A stretch of DNA of 42,166 nt, taken from assembly GCA_035946615.1 (NCBI GenBank), contig DASYZB010000050.1, positions 1 through 42,166 of the forward strand. Reading direction: 5' to 3'. Below the pieces are notes generated by a model that had not been told where the DNA came from, ran no database searches, and saw nothing but the letters and a program-made list of their open reading frames with translations. Below are positions 8,751-17,392 of the stretch, one piece after another. A program made the translations under genes and the position numbers. The first letter of the stretch is position 1; each line of letters begins with the position of its first letter. This DNA is from Verrucomicrobiia bacterium. Lineage in GTDB: Bacteria > Verrucomicrobiota > Verrucomicrobiia > Limisphaerales > UBA8199.

Positions 8751-9245
8751 ATGCGCACGGTGATTTACCCGGGAAGTTTCGATCCTTTGACCAATGGCCA
8801 TCTGGATGTCGTCCAAAGAGCGACGAAACTCTTCGACCGCGTCATCGTCGCGGTGGCTCGGAACGAAAGCAAACGCCCCTGCTTCAGTCTCGAAGAGCGA
8901 GTGGAAATGGTTGCGCGCGCTGTCGGTCATTTTCCCCAGGTCGAGGCTGACAGCTTTGACGGGTTGCTGGTGGACTACGCAGAGAAGCGGTCGGCGCAGG
9001 CGGTCATCCGAGGGCTAAGGGCGGTTTCGGATTTCGAGTTTGAATTCCAACTGGCTTTGATGAATCGTAAATTGAACGAACGGATTGAAACGATTTTCAT
9101 GATGCCCAAGGATACTTATACATTCCTCAGCTCCCGCATCGTCAAGGAGATTGCCAGCCTCGGGGGCGACGTCAGCGCGTTTGTGTCGGCGCACGTGCGG
9201 GCGGCCCTGGCCTCGAAGGCAAATCCGTTGCCGGCGGTGAGGTGA
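8751..9245 (+). CDS. coaD: phosphopantetheine adenylyltransferase
   Basis: This 164-residue cytoplasmic enzyme transfers AMP to 4'-phosphopantetheine, making dephospho-CoA in the penultimate step of CoA synthesis. The nucleotidyltransferase signature GSFDPLTNGHLDVV is at residues 8-21 with the nucleotide-binding His18, RGLRAVSDFEFEFQ is central, and the SSRIVKEIA motif lies near 125-133. The length matches the family (about 160). It opens a cluster with the yceD-like gene (3 bp gap), rpmF, plsX and fabH, linking CoA supply to acyl carrier chemistry. Confidence 0.97.
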   Translation: MRTVIYPGSFDPLTNGHLDVVQRATKLFDRVIVAVARNESKRPCFSLEERVEMVARAVGHFPQVEADSFDGLLVDYAEKRSAQAVIRGLRAVSDFEFEFQLALMNRKLNERIETIFMMPKDTYTFLSSRIVKEIASLGGDVSAFVSAHVRAALASKANPLPAVR

Positions 9246-9248
9246 TTT

Positions 9249-9737
9249 ATGCCGTTGCTTGTTAATTTGCGACATTTGGAGGCTGATGACGTCCACATCG
9301 AGGGAGAGTTGCCGCCCGAAGAATTGGACATCGAGACGGGCGACGAGATGATACGGGTGACCGGCCCGTTGGCGTATGATTTGGAAGCGCAAAAGTTTGA
9401 AGAAGGTCTTCTGTTGCAAGGGCAGTTGCGCCTCCCGCTGGAGTGCCGATGTGTCCGTTGTCTGAAGACTTTCTCCCGCCCGTTCGAGCTCTTGGAATGG
9501 GTGGCCCACCTGCACCTCCAGGGGGAGGAGGCCGTTGCGCTCCAGGGCGATTACGTGGACTTGACGCCCCGCATTCGGGAAGATATTCTCCTGGAGTTTC
9601 CGCAACATCCGTTGTGCGACCCGGAGTGTCGTGGCTTGCCAGGAATGGCTCCGGGCGCGGCCCGGAGCCCCAGCAGCGCCGGGCAGGCTTCAAAGGGCTT
9701 GTCTGAATGGGATGAGTTAAATAAGCTGAAGTTTTAA
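9249..9737 (+). CDS. YceD/DUF177 family protein
   Basis: The product has 162 residues. It shows the DUF177 pattern: an N-terminal half with G-P-L-x-Y-x-(L/A) strands, then LECRCVRCLKTF, whose Cys-x2-Cys and downstream CDPEC cysteines may bind a metal, and an acidic D-Y-V-D-L-T-P-x-I-R-E-D-I-L-L segment. The family precedes rpmF across bacteria and plant plastids, where it is linked to 23S rRNA accumulation, but its biochemistry is unsettled. The C-terminus here carries a Pro/Ser/Ala-rich insert before a DELNKLKF tail. A Shine-Dalgarno-like GGTGAGG lies within the end of coaD, so translation is probably coupled. Confidence 0.88.
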   Translation: MPLLVNLRHLEADDVHIEGELPPEELDIETGDEMIRVTGPLAYDLEAQKFEEGLLLQGQLRLPLECRCVRCLKTFSRPFELLEWVAHLHLQGEEAVALQGDYVDLTPRIREDILLEFPQHPLCDPECRGLPGMAPGAARSPSSAGQASKGLSEWDELNKLKF

Positions 9738-9758
9738 CATTAGAGAAAGTATCTATTT

Positions 9759-9947
9759 ATGGGAGTCCCGAAACGTAAACCGTCCAAGAGCCGTCAACGC
9801 ATGCGGCGGGCGTACAATAGTGTCCTGACCTTGCCCCAGTTGAGCACCTGCCCCCAGTGTGCCGCGCCGTACGTGCCGCATCGGGTTTGCCCCGCCTGCG
9901 GCTATTATAAAGGCCGCCAAATCATCACCGTTATAGCCGGAACCTGA
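9759..9947 (+). CDS. rpmF: 50S ribosomal protein L32
   Basis: This 62-residue protein of the large ribosomal subunit has the family N-terminus GVPKRKPSKSRQRMRRA, followed by a zinc-ribbon with Cys31-x2-Cys34 and Cys44-x2-Cys47, then KGRQII. The four-cysteine (zinc-binding) form is retained. The short GAGAAAG upstream is a plausible ribosome-binding site. Its placement between yceD and plsX is the canonical bacterial order. Confidence 0.97.
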   Translation: MGVPKRKPSKSRQRMRRAYNSVLTLPQLSTCPQCAAPYVPHRVCPACGYYKGRQIITVIAGT

Positions 9948-9985
9948 TTCCGGCCTCTGGCCGGCAAGGGGCCGGGTTGCTCTTT

Positions 9986-11035
9986 ATGCGGATTGCAGTG
10001 GATGTGATGGGCGGCGACCACGGCTGTGGTGTGGTCATCGAAGGGGCCCTCCGAGCCATTCAGGCCGACAAGCGCATCACTGCTTTGTTTTTGGTCGGGC
10101 GCAGGTCTGAAATCCACGCCGCTCTTCCCCGGGGCGGCTTCCGCGACCATCGGGTCCGAGTAGTTCATGCCAGTGAAGTGCTCACCATGGATGATAAGCC
10201 CGCCGCTGCCGTCCGGCGGAAAAAGGACTGCTCGATCGTTAGGGCGGTTGAACTGGTCCATGACGGCAAAGCCGATGCGGTGGTTTCGGCCGGTAATACG
10301 GGCGGGATTTTTGCAGCCGCAACGTTCCGCCTGGGCCGCATTCCGGGAGTGGATCGAGGCGGTATTGCCGCCATTATTCCCACCCCCGACCATCATTTTG
10401 TATTGCTGGATTCCGGGGCAAATATTGAATGCAAGCCCATCCACCTGGCTCATTATGCAGTGCTGGGCAGCGTTTATTCCCGCGAGATACTCGGCTGCAA
10501 AAACCCCCGCGTCGGCATCCTGAGCATCGGCACCGAAGAAAGCAAAGGCAACGAGCTGACTCTAGAGGCCTTCCGCCTGTGCAAACAGCTTGAACTTAAT
10601 TTTGTGGGCAACGTCGAAGGCCATGACCTGTTCAAGAATCACGTGGATTTGGTCATCTGCGATGGGTTCGTGGGGAACATTGTTTTGAAGACTTGTGAGA
10701 GCCTGGCGCTGGCGATGTTTTCCATGCTCAAACGGGAATTGACCGCCAGCCCGCAACGCCAGCTTGGCGCGTTGCTGGCTCGAAACGCCTTTCGCGCCAT
10801 CCGCCGGCGCATGGACCCTGAGGTTTATGGGGGAGCGCCGTTGCTGGGCTTTAACGGGGTTGTTCTTAAGGCCCATGGGTCCGCCCGCGAACGCGCTATC
10901 GCCAGCGCCATTCGTGTCACCACCGACAACCTCCAACACCAGGTCCACCAGCGAATGGCTGCGGAAATCGCCCGCGCCAACGAACTCCTGGCCCCCACTG
11001 AGATTCCCGCCTCTGCTGTCCTTTCCGAGAAATAG
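9986..11035 (+). CDS. plsX: phosphate acyltransferase PlsX
   Basis: The product is 349 residues from the ATG at 9986 (MRIAVDVMGGDHG), chosen over the in-frame TTG at 9977 because the family begins at this motif. PlsX makes acyl-phosphate from acyl-ACP for phospholipid synthesis at the inner membrane. Visible family segments are AVDVMGGDHG, SAGNTGG (near 105), the DSGANIECKP stretch and the late YGGAPLLGFNGVVLKAHGS region. It lies in the yceD-rpmF-plsX-fabH order, 38 bp after rpmF. Confidence 0.96.
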   Translation: MRIAVDVMGGDHGCGVVIEGALRAIQADKRITALFLVGRRSEIHAALPRGGFRDHRVRVVHASEVLTMDDKPAAAVRRKKDCSIVRAVELVHDGKADAVVSAGNTGGIFAAATFRLGRIPGVDRGGIAAIIPTPDHHFVLLDSGANIECKPIHLAHYAVLGSVYSREILGCKNPRVGILSIGTEESKGNELTLEAFRLCKQLELNFVGNVEGHDLFKNHVDLVICDGFVGNIVLKTCESLALAMFSMLKRELTASPQRQLGALLARNAFRAIRRRMDPEVYGGAPLLGFNGVVLKAHGSARERAIASAIRVTTDNLQHQVHQRMAAEIARANELLAPTEIPASAVLSEK

Positions 11036-11116
11036 CCTGGCCATCTGATCGCGATGCCTCCCTCGATGAGCGCATAACAATAAAACCCTAAACCACCGCG
11101 CCAGGCCATTGCCGGC

Positions 11117-12154
11117 ATGAGCCCATTGCCTAAACCCAAATTCAAAAACCCTCGAGCCAAGTACAATTTCCAGGGCCGGACCTGCTCGATTGCGGGAGTC
11201 GGCTCCTATGTCCCTGCGCGCATCCTGACGAATGCCGATCTGGAGAAGATGGTTGACACATCCGACGAATGGATTACGACTCGCACGGGCATCAAAGAGC
11301 GGCATATAGCCGCCAAAGACGAGTTTACCTCCGACCTGGGCACCCAGGCGGCCCTGCGCGCCATGAAACGAGCCGGCGTCACGCCCGAGCAGATCGATTT
11401 GATTGTCGTGGCAACCATCACGCCGGACATGCCGTTCCCTTCCACCGCCGCCCTGGTTCAGCGCAAGATCGGCGCCTACCGCGCCGCTGCTTTTGACCTC
11501 GAGGCGGCCTGCTCCGGCTTCATTTACGGGCTGGAAGTCGCCCAGCAATTCATCATGTCCCGCACTTACGATACCGTGCTGGTGATTGGCGCCGAAAAGC
11601 TCTCCTCGATAGTCGATTGGCAGGACCGCAACACGTGCGTTTTGTTCGGAGATGGAGCCGGAGCGGCGGTGTTGCGCAATCGTGCCAATTCGCACGGGCT
11701 GCTGACGGCGGTCATGGGGGCCGACGGCCGCAAATCCAACCTGCTTTTTATGGCCGGCGGAGGCAGCCGTTGCCCGGCAACAATCGATTCGGTGAATGCC
11801 CGGATGCATTATCTGCGCATGGAAGGCAAAGAAACCTTCAAGAACGCGGTGCAGGCAATGCAGACGGCGGCCGAGGAGGCCTTGCGGCGGTGCGAGATCG
11901 ATATCACCCGCATCAAACTCATTGTGCCCCACCAGGCCAACCTGCGGATTATCGGGGCTGTGGGGGAACGGCTGGGAGCAAAACCTGAGCAAATGTTTGT
12001 CAACCTGCACAAATACGGCAACACGTCCGCGGCCTCAGTGGCCATTGCTCTGGACGAGGCAGTCCAATCCGGGCGCATTCAGGCTGGGGATTTGTTGCTG
12101 CTGGTGGTTTTTGGGGCCGGGCTGACCTGGGGGGCGGCGGTCATCGAGTGGTAA
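11117..12154 (+). CDS. fabH: beta-ketoacyl-ACP synthase III
   Basis: This 345-residue condensing enzyme starts fatty acid chains by joining acetyl-CoA (or another acyl-CoA) to malonyl-ACP. The catalytic triad is visible: Cys132 in EAACSGF, His272 in PHQAN and Asn302 in YGNTSAAS. The GDGAGAAVL segment and TSDEWITTRTGI near the N-terminus match FabH. The N-terminus is about 20 residues longer than usual (basic, Pro-rich, residues 1-20), so a later start is possible, although no better ATG is present before GVGSYVP. It follows plsX by 81 bp. Confidence 0.95.
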   Translation: MSPLPKPKFKNPRAKYNFQGRTCSIAGVGSYVPARILTNADLEKMVDTSDEWITTRTGIKERHIAAKDEFTSDLGTQAALRAMKRAGVTPEQIDLIVVATITPDMPFPSTAALVQRKIGAYRAAAFDLEAACSGFIYGLEVAQQFIMSRTYDTVLVIGAEKLSSIVDWQDRNTCVLFGDGAGAAVLRNRANSHGLLTAVMGADGRKSNLLFMAGGGSRCPATIDSVNARMHYLRMEGKETFKNAVQAMQTAAEEALRRCEIDITRIKLIVPHQANLRIIGAVGERLGAKPEQMFVNLHKYGNTSAASVAIALDEAVQSGRIQAGDLLLLVVFGAGLTWGAAVIEW

Positions 12155-12185
12155 CTAAATCATTCCATTTACGCAAGAAACTGAA

Positions 12186-12213
12186 TTGACGCCTGCGCAG
12201 AATATGCTAGACT
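12186..12213 (+). promoter_or_regulatory. sigma70-type promoter for the PilZ-like gene
   Basis: TTGACG at 12186-12191 is followed after 16 bp by TAGACT at 12208-12213, the same architecture as the promoter at 5358-5385. The predicted start of transcription, near 12220, is only about 5 bases before the ATG at 12225, and no Shine-Dalgarno sequence is visible, so the message may be nearly leaderless. Confidence 0.5.
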
Positions 12214-12224
12214 AACTCTGCTGT

Positions 12225-12548
12225 ATGAGCGCCAGAAAAGCTGAAATTCCCGGTTCCCTCCAACACGTCACAGTCGAAGCGCGTCAGACGCGTTTGACCC
12301 TTTCCCCCGATTCAGTTGTCATTCATAAGAATGGCATTGAATTTCGCAGCGCCACCCCATTTTCGCCATGGGCGGAAATGACCCTCACGCTGCAATCGCC
12401 GCGGGAAGGAGGCAAGGTCCATTGTAACGGAGTGGTCATCGCCTGCACCGGCAACAAGCATGCCGGCTATCATGTCTCGATGGTCTTTACCGGGCTCTCC
12501 AAGCAGGCCGAAGCGCGCTTGGTGGCGATGGCCTTTTCGCCCGCCTGA
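12225..12548 (+). CDS. small PilZ-like domain protein
   Basis: The product has 107 residues. The order of strands (NGIEFRSATPFSPWAEMTLTLQSP, GVVIACTGNKHAGYHVSMVF, then a helix SKQAEARLVAMAF) resembles a stand-alone PilZ-type beta barrel. The c-di-GMP-binding motifs RxxxR and D/N-x-S-x-x-G are not present in normal form, so nucleotide binding is doubtful. It may be a PilZ-related scaffold. It is monocistronic, between fabH and the palindromic repeat ahead of grpE. Family assignment is tentative. Confidence 0.6.
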   Translation: MSARKAEIPGSLQHVTVEARQTRLTLSPDSVVIHKNGIEFRSATPFSPWAEMTLTLQSPREGGKVHCNGVVIACTGNKHAGYHVSMVFTGLSKQAEARLVAMAFSPA

Positions 12549-12604
12549 TTTAATTGGTCTGTCGGAGGGCTCAGTTCCACCAAGCCCTTATCTCTCACCT
12601 CCGA

Positions 12605-12737
12605 GTGTAGGAGACGACGTAAGGAGTCTCTGATCAGCAGCTTGCGGGTGAAGCGAAGGCGCTTGGCCGACAATCTTTATCAGAGACTTTCTACGTCGTC
12701 TCCTACACGGGTGTGGAACCGACCTTGTCATTGGCGC
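12605..12737. repeat. long palindromic dispersed repeat
   Basis: Arm 12605-12634 and arm 12679-12708 are inverted copies (27 of 30 positions pair; 17 consecutive outer pairs, then a 3-base mismatch, then 10 pairs) around a 44-base spacer. The stretch 12711-12735 continues the element: its reverse complement, plus the right arm, is present again at 22515-22567. No T-run follows, so it is not a simple terminator. It sits between the PilZ-like gene and grpE and is probably a REP/MITE-like dispersed element of this genome. Confidence 0.8.
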
Positions 12738-12819
12738 GCTGAGATTACCCCGGAGTTGCTGGGCGGCATTCTTTCGTCTATTGTCTAAGGCTGAAACGTA
12801 TCTGAGGAAGTCTCTATCC

Positions 12820-13380
12820 ATGAAGGACATTGCAATGGAAAATCAAAGACAACAGGCAGCCGGACCTGAACCGCTCTTGCCGGTCGAGCCTGCCACCCTG
12901 ACGCCCGAACAGTTGGAGGAACTCAAACAACGGGCTGCCAAGGCCGACGAACATTGGGAACGGTTGCTGCGGACTACCGCCGATTTCGATAATTATAAAA
13001 AGCGCGCCGCCCGCGAAAAGCAGGATGCCATTAAGTTTGCCAACGAGAGCCTGTTGCAGAAGCTTATCCCGATACTGGATACCTTTGACATGGCCCTGGC
13101 CGCTACGCAAAATAACTCCGCCGATGCAGTCCAATCGCTGCAAACGGGCATCAGCATGGTTTATCAACAATTGAAAAGCGCACTGGCCGACGCCGGCCTG
13201 GAGGAGGTGGATGCCACCGGAAAGGCGTTCGACCCGAACCTGCACGAGGCGATTTCCCAAAAAGAAGCTGCCGGCGTGCCCGAAGGCCAGGTCATTCAAC
13301 AATTGCGCAAGGGTTATAAGCTGCGCGACCGGCTCCTGCGCCCAGCCAGCGTGGTGATTTCCAAGCACCCTGCCGCTTAG
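12820..13380 (+). CDS. grpE: nucleotide exchange factor GrpE
   Basis: From the ATG at 12820 the product is 186 residues. A GAGGAAG ribosome-binding site at 12804-12810 supports this start over the TTG at 12781. An N-terminal coiled coil (LTPEQLEELKQRAAKADEHWERLL) leads to the family signature TTADFDNYKKRAAREKQDAIKFANESLLQKLIPILDTFDMAL-like region and a C-terminal beta-wing (FDPNLHEAI, then GYKLRDRLLRPASVVIS). GrpE releases ADP from DnaK during chaperone cycles. It is followed by dnaJ; dnaK is not in the window. Confidence 0.96.
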   Translation: MKDIAMENQRQQAAGPEPLLPVEPATLTPEQLEELKQRAAKADEHWERLLRTTADFDNYKKRAAREKQDAIKFANESLLQKLIPILDTFDMALAATQNNSADAVQSLQTGISMVYQQLKSALADAGLEEVDATGKAFDPNLHEAISQKEAAGVPEGQVIQQLRKGYKLRDRLLRPASVVISKHPAA

Positions 13381-13389
13381 AGAATGCCG

Positions 13390-14517
13390 ATGACCAAACG
13401 CGATTACTACGAGGTCCTTGGGCTGCAAAAAGGGGCAGGTGAAGAAGAAATCAAAAAGGCCTACCGAAAATTGGCCGTGAAGTTCCACCCGGATAAAAAT
13501 CCGGGGGACAAAGCGGCTGAGGAAAGCTTCAAGGAACTCGGCGAGGCCTACGAGGTGCTCAGCGACCCGCAAAAGTGCGCTGCTTATGACCAATACGGCC
13601 ATGCCGCGTTCGACCGCCGGGCCGGCGGTTTTGGGCGGGCCGGAGGGTTCCATGATCCGTTCGAAGTTTTCCGCGAAGTATTCGGCGGTGGCGGTTTTTT
13701 CGAGGACCTTTTTGGCGGCGCCCAGCACGACCCCAACCAGCCCCAGCGCGGTGATGACCTGCGTTATGACCTCGAATTGACTTTCGAGGAAGCCGCCCAT
13801 GGCTGTGAGAAGGAGATCACCGTTACAAAACCTGACCGCTGCGACGTGTGCCAGGGCTCCGGGGCTGAAGCCGGGTCGCGCGCCCGTACCTGCCCGACCT
13901 GCGGCGGGCGCGGCCAGGTCATCAGCGCGCGGGGGATTTTTTCCATCGCGCAGACCTGTCCCCACTGCCAGGGCGCCGGGCGGATTATTGACAAACCGTG
14001 CAAGGCCTGCCGGGGCAGCGGGCGGCGCGAGCGCACTTCGAAAATCACCCTGCGGATTCCCGCCGGCGTCGATACGGGCTCGCGCTTGCGCTCGGCAGGC
14101 AACGGCGAAGCGGGCTGGCGCGGAGGGCCCTCGGGCGACCTCTACGTCGTCCTCCATGCCCGGCCCCACGAAATTTTTCAGCGGGACGGCGATGATCTCC
14201 TCTGCGAGGTGCCGGTGAGTTTTGTGCAAGCGGCCCTCGGGACTGACATTGACGTTCCAACCCTCAACGGCAAGAGCAACATCAAAATCCCGCCGGGCAC
14301 CCAGCCCGGCACGATGTTCCGGCTCAAAGGCAAAGGGATCAAAAATATCCAAGGCTATGGCTACGGCGATCTCCATGTGCGCATTAACGTCGAGGTGCCG
14401 ACTCATCTAACCTCCGCCCAGCGCGCCAAGCTCGAAGAATTCTCCGCCCTTTGCAACGGGAAGGAAAGCCCTTTGAGCCAAACTTTCTTTGAGAAAGCCA
14501 AGAAGCTCTTTCAATAA
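13390..14517 (+). CDS. dnaJ: chaperone DnaJ
   Basis: The Hsp40 co-chaperone is complete. In the numbering from the upstream ATG at 13384, it has a J domain with His35-Pro36-Asp37, a Gly/Phe region (about 80-112), a zinc-finger domain with four CxxCxGxG repeats (Cys153/156, 170/173, 192/195, 206/209), and C-terminal substrate-binding beta domains. I prefer the ATG at 13390 ([11 protein letters not shown]) because homologues start there and an AGAGA element sits at a suitable distance. It works with DnaK and GrpE; grpE is immediately upstream. Confidence 0.96.
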   Translation: MTKRDYYEVLGLQKGAGEEEIKKAYRKLAVKFHPDKNPGDKAAEESFKELGEAYEVLSDPQKCAAYDQYGHAAFDRRAGGFGRAGGFHDPFEVFREVFGGGGFFEDLFGGAQHDPNQPQRGDDLRYDLELTFEEAAHGCEKEITVTKPDRCDVCQGSGAEAGSRARTCPTCGGRGQVISARGIFSIAQTCPHCQGAGRIIDKPCKACRGSGRRERTSKITLRIPAGVDTGSRLRSAGNGEAGWRGGPSGDLYVVLHARPHEIFQRDGDDLLCEVPVSFVQAALGTDIDVPTLNGKSNIKIPPGTQPGTMFRLKGKGIKNIQGYGYGDLHVRINVEVPTHLTSAQRAKLEEFSALCNGKESPLSQTFFEKAKKLFQ

Positions 14518-15267
14518 GTGCATCGTTTCTATTTGCCGCCCCACACCTGCCGCGGCCCCGTTCTCTTTCTGACTGGCGGCGAGGCGCATCACGCGCAACA
14601 CGTCCTGCGCGTCGAGCCGGAGGAAGAAGTGCTCGTGCTGGACGGCGCCGGCCAGGAGTGCCTGTGCGGGGTGGAAGCCGTCGCAAAGGAGCAACTCAAG
14701 CTCAAAGTGCTCGAGCGGCGCTCGTCGCCTCCACCGCCTTTTCAGATCACATTGGTGCAAGCCTTGCCCAAGGGCAAAATCATCGAAGCCATCATCGCAA
14801 AGGCCACTGAATTGGGCGCCTGGCGGCTCGTGCCGCTCTTAACTGAGCGGGTTGTCACTCATTTGGATGCTGCCGAAGCCGCGCGCAAGGCCTTGAAGTG
14901 GCAGGCGATTGCCGTCGAGGCGCTCAAGCAATGCGGCTCGCCGTGGCTGCCGCGCATCGAGACCCCCGTCACCCCGGCCCAATTCCTCGAACGCAAAGAG
15001 GCATGCGAATTGCCCCTGATGGGTTCGCTGCAAAAAGGCAGCAAGCACCCCCGGGAATACTTCCGCCAGTTCCAGCAAAACAATGGACGCAACCCCGTCT
15101 GTGTTTCTGTCTGGATCGGGCCCGAAGGAGATTTCACCAGGGATGAAATGGATTTGATCATTCGTGCCGGTGCGTTGCCCATTAGCCTGGGGCCGCTGGT
15201 GCTGCGGGTCGAGACAGCCGCAATTTATTGCCTTTCCATCCTCAATTACGAACTGCGCGCTGCTTAA
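14518..15267 (+). CDS. rsmE: 16S rRNA m3U1498 methyltransferase
   Basis: This 249-residue SPOUT-class enzyme uses S-adenosylmethionine to methylate U1498 of 16S rRNA. It has an N-terminal PUA-like domain (HRFYLP and the EAHHAQHVLRV segment) and a knotted C-terminal domain with WIGPEGDFT and SLGPLVLRVETAA, the expected cofactor loop. The start is GTG at 14518, directly abutting the dnaJ stop, which implies translational coupling. The order dnaJ-rsmE is common in bacteria. Confidence 0.93.
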   Translation: MHRFYLPPHTCRGPVLFLTGGEAHHAQHVLRVEPEEEVLVLDGAGQECLCGVEAVAKEQLKLKVLERRSSPPPPFQITLVQALPKGKIIEAIIAKATELGAWRLVPLLTERVVTHLDAAEAARKALKWQAIAVEALKQCGSPWLPRIETPVTPAQFLERKEACELPLMGSLQKGSKHPREYFRQFQQNNGRNPVCVSVWIGPEGDFTRDEMDLIIRAGALPISLGPLVLRVETAAIYCLSILNYELRAA

Positions 15268-15325
15268 GTGACTTGCTCTCTCCGCCTCGGGTCTTTAGTT
15301 TCGGCTCCGAACGAATTGGCAATCC

Positions 15326-16651
15326 ATGAAAAAGACATCCAAAGAATTCTTCCCGGGTATTTCCAAAATCCAGTACGAAGGGCCAGCTTCAAAAAACCCC
15401 CTCGCATTCAAGCATTACAACGCGCAGGAACGGGTTGAGGGCAAGTCGATGAAGGAGCACCTGCGCTTCTCGGTGACCTACTGGCATACCATTCGCGGGC
15501 AGTTGTCAGATATGTTTGGTGTGGGCACAGCCGTTCGCCCGTGGGAGGACGGCACCAATTCACTCCAAATGGCCGAAACCCGCGCGCGAGTCGCCTTCGA
15601 GTTCCTCGAAAAGCTCGGCGCGCCCTTTTATGCCTTTCATGATCGGGATGTGGCGCCCGAAGGCAAAAACCTGGGGGACACCAATAAAAACCTGGACCGG
15701 ATTGTGAAGGTGCTCAAGGAGGAGCAGGGGCGCACGGGTGTGCAGTTGCTCTGGGGCACGGCTTGCCTGTTCGCGCATCCGCGTTTTGTGCACGGCGCGG
15801 CCACCAGTTGCAATGCCGATGCATTTGCGTACGCGGCGGCGCAGGTAAAAAAGGCAATCGAGGTAACTCATGAACTGGCGGGCGAGGGCTACGTCTTTTG
15901 GGGCGGACGCGAGGGCTATAGCACCTTGTGGAATACGGACATGAAACGCGAGTTGGACCACCTGGGCAAGTTCCTGCACATGGCAGTGGCTCACAAAAAG
16001 TCCATCGGGTTCAAAGGCCAATTCTATATCGAGCCCAAGCCCAAAGAACCGACCAAGCATCAATACGATTCGGACGCAGCCGCTTGCCTGAATTTTTTGC
16101 GGGAATACGGCCTGATGGAGGATTTGAAACTGAACCTGGAGACCAACCACGCCACGTTGGCCGGCCACACGATGCAACATGAGTTGGAGGTGGCCATTGC
16201 CGCGGGGGCGCTCGGCTCAATCGACGCCAATACCGGCGACCTGCTGCTTGGATGGGACACGGACCAATTCCCCACTAATATTTACCTGACCACCGAGATC
16301 ATGCTCTCAATCCTCAAGATGGGCGGCCTCAAAACCGGCGGCACCAATTTCGATGCCAAGGTGCGCCGTGAAAGTTTTGAGCCGGTAGATTTATTTTACG
16401 CGCACATCGGTGGGATGGATGCTTTTGCCCGGGGCCTCAAAATCGCGGCAGCGATTCGAAAGGATGGGCGCCTGGCCCAGTTTGTTCAGCAGCGCTATAA
16501 TTCCTGGGACAGCGGGATTGGGGCCAAAATCGAATCGGGCAAAGCCGGCTTTAAAGAACTGGAGGCCTACATGCTGGAAAAAGGAGACATCACGCGCAAC
16601 ACGAGTGGCCGCCAGGAATTCCTCGAAAACCTCATAAACGAGTTCATCTGA
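15326..16651 (+). CDS. xylA: xylose isomerase
   Basis: The 441-residue enzyme interconverts D-xylose and D-xylulose (also glucose and fructose). It is the long (class II) form. Active-site residues are visible: His105 and Asp108 (FHDRD), Glu236 and Lys238 (IEPKPKEP), Glu272 and His275 ([10 protein letters not shown]), Asp300 and Asp311/Asp313 (GWDTDQFP), which hold two divalent metal ions. No xylulokinase, transporter or regulator lies beside it, so it seems to be an isolated pentose-entry gene rather than part of a xyl operon. Confidence 0.96.
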   Translation: MKKTSKEFFPGISKIQYEGPASKNPLAFKHYNAQERVEGKSMKEHLRFSVTYWHTIRGQLSDMFGVGTAVRPWEDGTNSLQMAETRARVAFEFLEKLGAPFYAFHDRDVAPEGKNLGDTNKNLDRIVKVLKEEQGRTGVQLLWGTACLFAHPRFVHGAATSCNADAFAYAAAQVKKAIEVTHELAGEGYVFWGGREGYSTLWNTDMKRELDHLGKFLHMAVAHKKSIGFKGQFYIEPKPKEPTKHQYDSDAAACLNFLREYGLMEDLKLNLETNHATLAGHTMQHELEVAIAAGALGSIDANTGDLLLGWDTDQFPTNIYLTTEIMLSILKMGGLKTGGTNFDAKVRRESFEPVDLFYAHIGGMDAFARGLKIAAAIRKDGRLAQFVQQRYNSWDSGIGAKIESGKAGFKELEAYMLEKGDITRNTSGRQEFLENLINEFI

Positions 16652-16675
16652 GGGCCTTCCTTGATGGAACACCTC

Positions 16676-16900
16676 TCATCGCTGGGTTGTTGACCTCGCG
16701 CCAATCCAATCTATCAGCAGAAAAGTGCAGACAAAGAATGGAATGACGCCGTAAAGCGTATCGGTCACGGAATGGGAATGCCGGTCCGCTGCCCGGAATA
16801 CCGTGAGGCAGAAAAGGGCCGAGAGCAGGCACAGGCTTTTGCCTGGAATGGAGGCTGGGAGATAGAACCAGCCGACGCGTTTGAACCAATTCGTTTTCAT
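16676..16900 (-). CDS. small conserved-looking membrane protein
   Basis: The product has 74 residues with two membrane segments, about 21-37 (KSLCLLSALFCLTVFRA) and 49-66 (LYGVIPFFVCTFLLIDWI), joined by a loop with DRHSHSVTDT. The N-terminus MKTNWFKRVGWFYLP looks like a membrane-anchoring start. The sharp pattern of hydrophobic helices and the charged, conserved-looking loop favour a real gene over chance. Its stop is 25 bp from the end of convergent xylA. Function unknown. Confidence 0.6.
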   Translation of the reverse strand: MKTNWFKRVGWFYLPASIPGKSLCLLSALFCLTVFRAADRHSHSVTDTLYGVIPFFVCTFLLIDWIGARSTTQR

Positions 16901-17007
16901 ATTTCGTGTGGTGGCTATCCTGGATTACTGACGCCATCCTGGTCAACCGGGCTGCCTCCGCATCAGCTTTTATACATGGGGCCGGGGCATAGACTACAGG
17001 GAGGGCC

Positions 17008-17034
17008 CCCTCTCCCCTTCGGAAGGGGAGAGGG
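17008..17034. repeat. GC-rich perfect hairpin
   Basis: Thirteen bases, 17008-17020, are the reverse complement of 17022-17034 (CCCTCTCCCCTTC and its mate). Neither strand has a T-run after it, so it is not a canonical terminator. Hairpins of this composition recur as intergenic REP-like elements in many genomes. It lies between two minus-strand genes. Confidence 0.6.
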
Positions 17035-17062
17035 AGAGGCGTCGGCAAATTAATAAGCTAAG

Positions 17063-17290
17063 CTAAGCCTGCCTGGAAATGAAATGGCCGTGGACGAAGG
17101 CCTTGTAATAGGCGTCTTTGCGCGGCGACGCCAAAAGCCCCTGATAACGGAACCGGGGCACGTTATCGAACCGAAGCGTCTCTCCAGTGCGCATCTTGAG
17201 GTACAAAATGCGCGTTCCATCCTCATAACCGATCGATTCGAGCAGGTCAGCTTCCACAGACACCAACTTGGCATGTATTTGCGTATCCAT
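17063..17290 (-). CDS. KTSC-domain-like small protein
   Basis: The product has 75 residues with the pattern I-G-Y-E-x-G-T-x-x-L-x-L-x-x-R-T-G-E-x-x-R-F-x-N-V-P, then Y-x-x-L-L-A-S-x-x-x-x-x-Y-Y-x-x-x-V, which fits the short KTSC fold: a beta-hairpin ending in a VP turn and a helix with a Y-(Y/F)-N-like site. KTSC domains are also found fused to lysyl-tRNA synthetase; the function of the free form is unknown. It is divergent from the ROK-type gene, with about 100 bp between the two starts. Confidence 0.65.
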   Translation of the reverse strand: MDTQIHAKLVSVEADLLESIGYEDGTRILYLKMRTGETLRFDNVPRFRYQGLLASPRKDAYYKAFVHGHFISRQA

Positions 17291-17392
17291 AAGCTCTCCT
17301 CAATATTGTGGGTCGCTTCGTTCATACTTCGCCCCGCCTGCTTTGTCAAGGCTTGCCCTGATGCTTCCGCTCGTTTAGAACGTCTCGGCTTA

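Noticed and set aside
10562-12010. 482-codon minus-strand open frame across plsX and fabH
   Set aside because: Both genes on the other strand have intact catalytic motifs; the antisense product has no domain and a composition typical of shadow frames.
12814-14406. 530-codon open frame on the minus strand across grpE and dnaJ
   Set aside because: It is antisense to two strongly supported genes, has low-complexity Ala/Gly/Pro composition and no recognisable domain; GC-rich coding DNA creates such frames.
17008-17034. Hairpin as a rho-independent terminator
   Set aside because: No T-run on either strand; REP-like elements with this sequence are common.
17084-17392. Upstream extension of the ROK gene
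   Set aside because: It overlaps the KTSC-like gene on the other strand, and the ATG at 17393 gives a better start.
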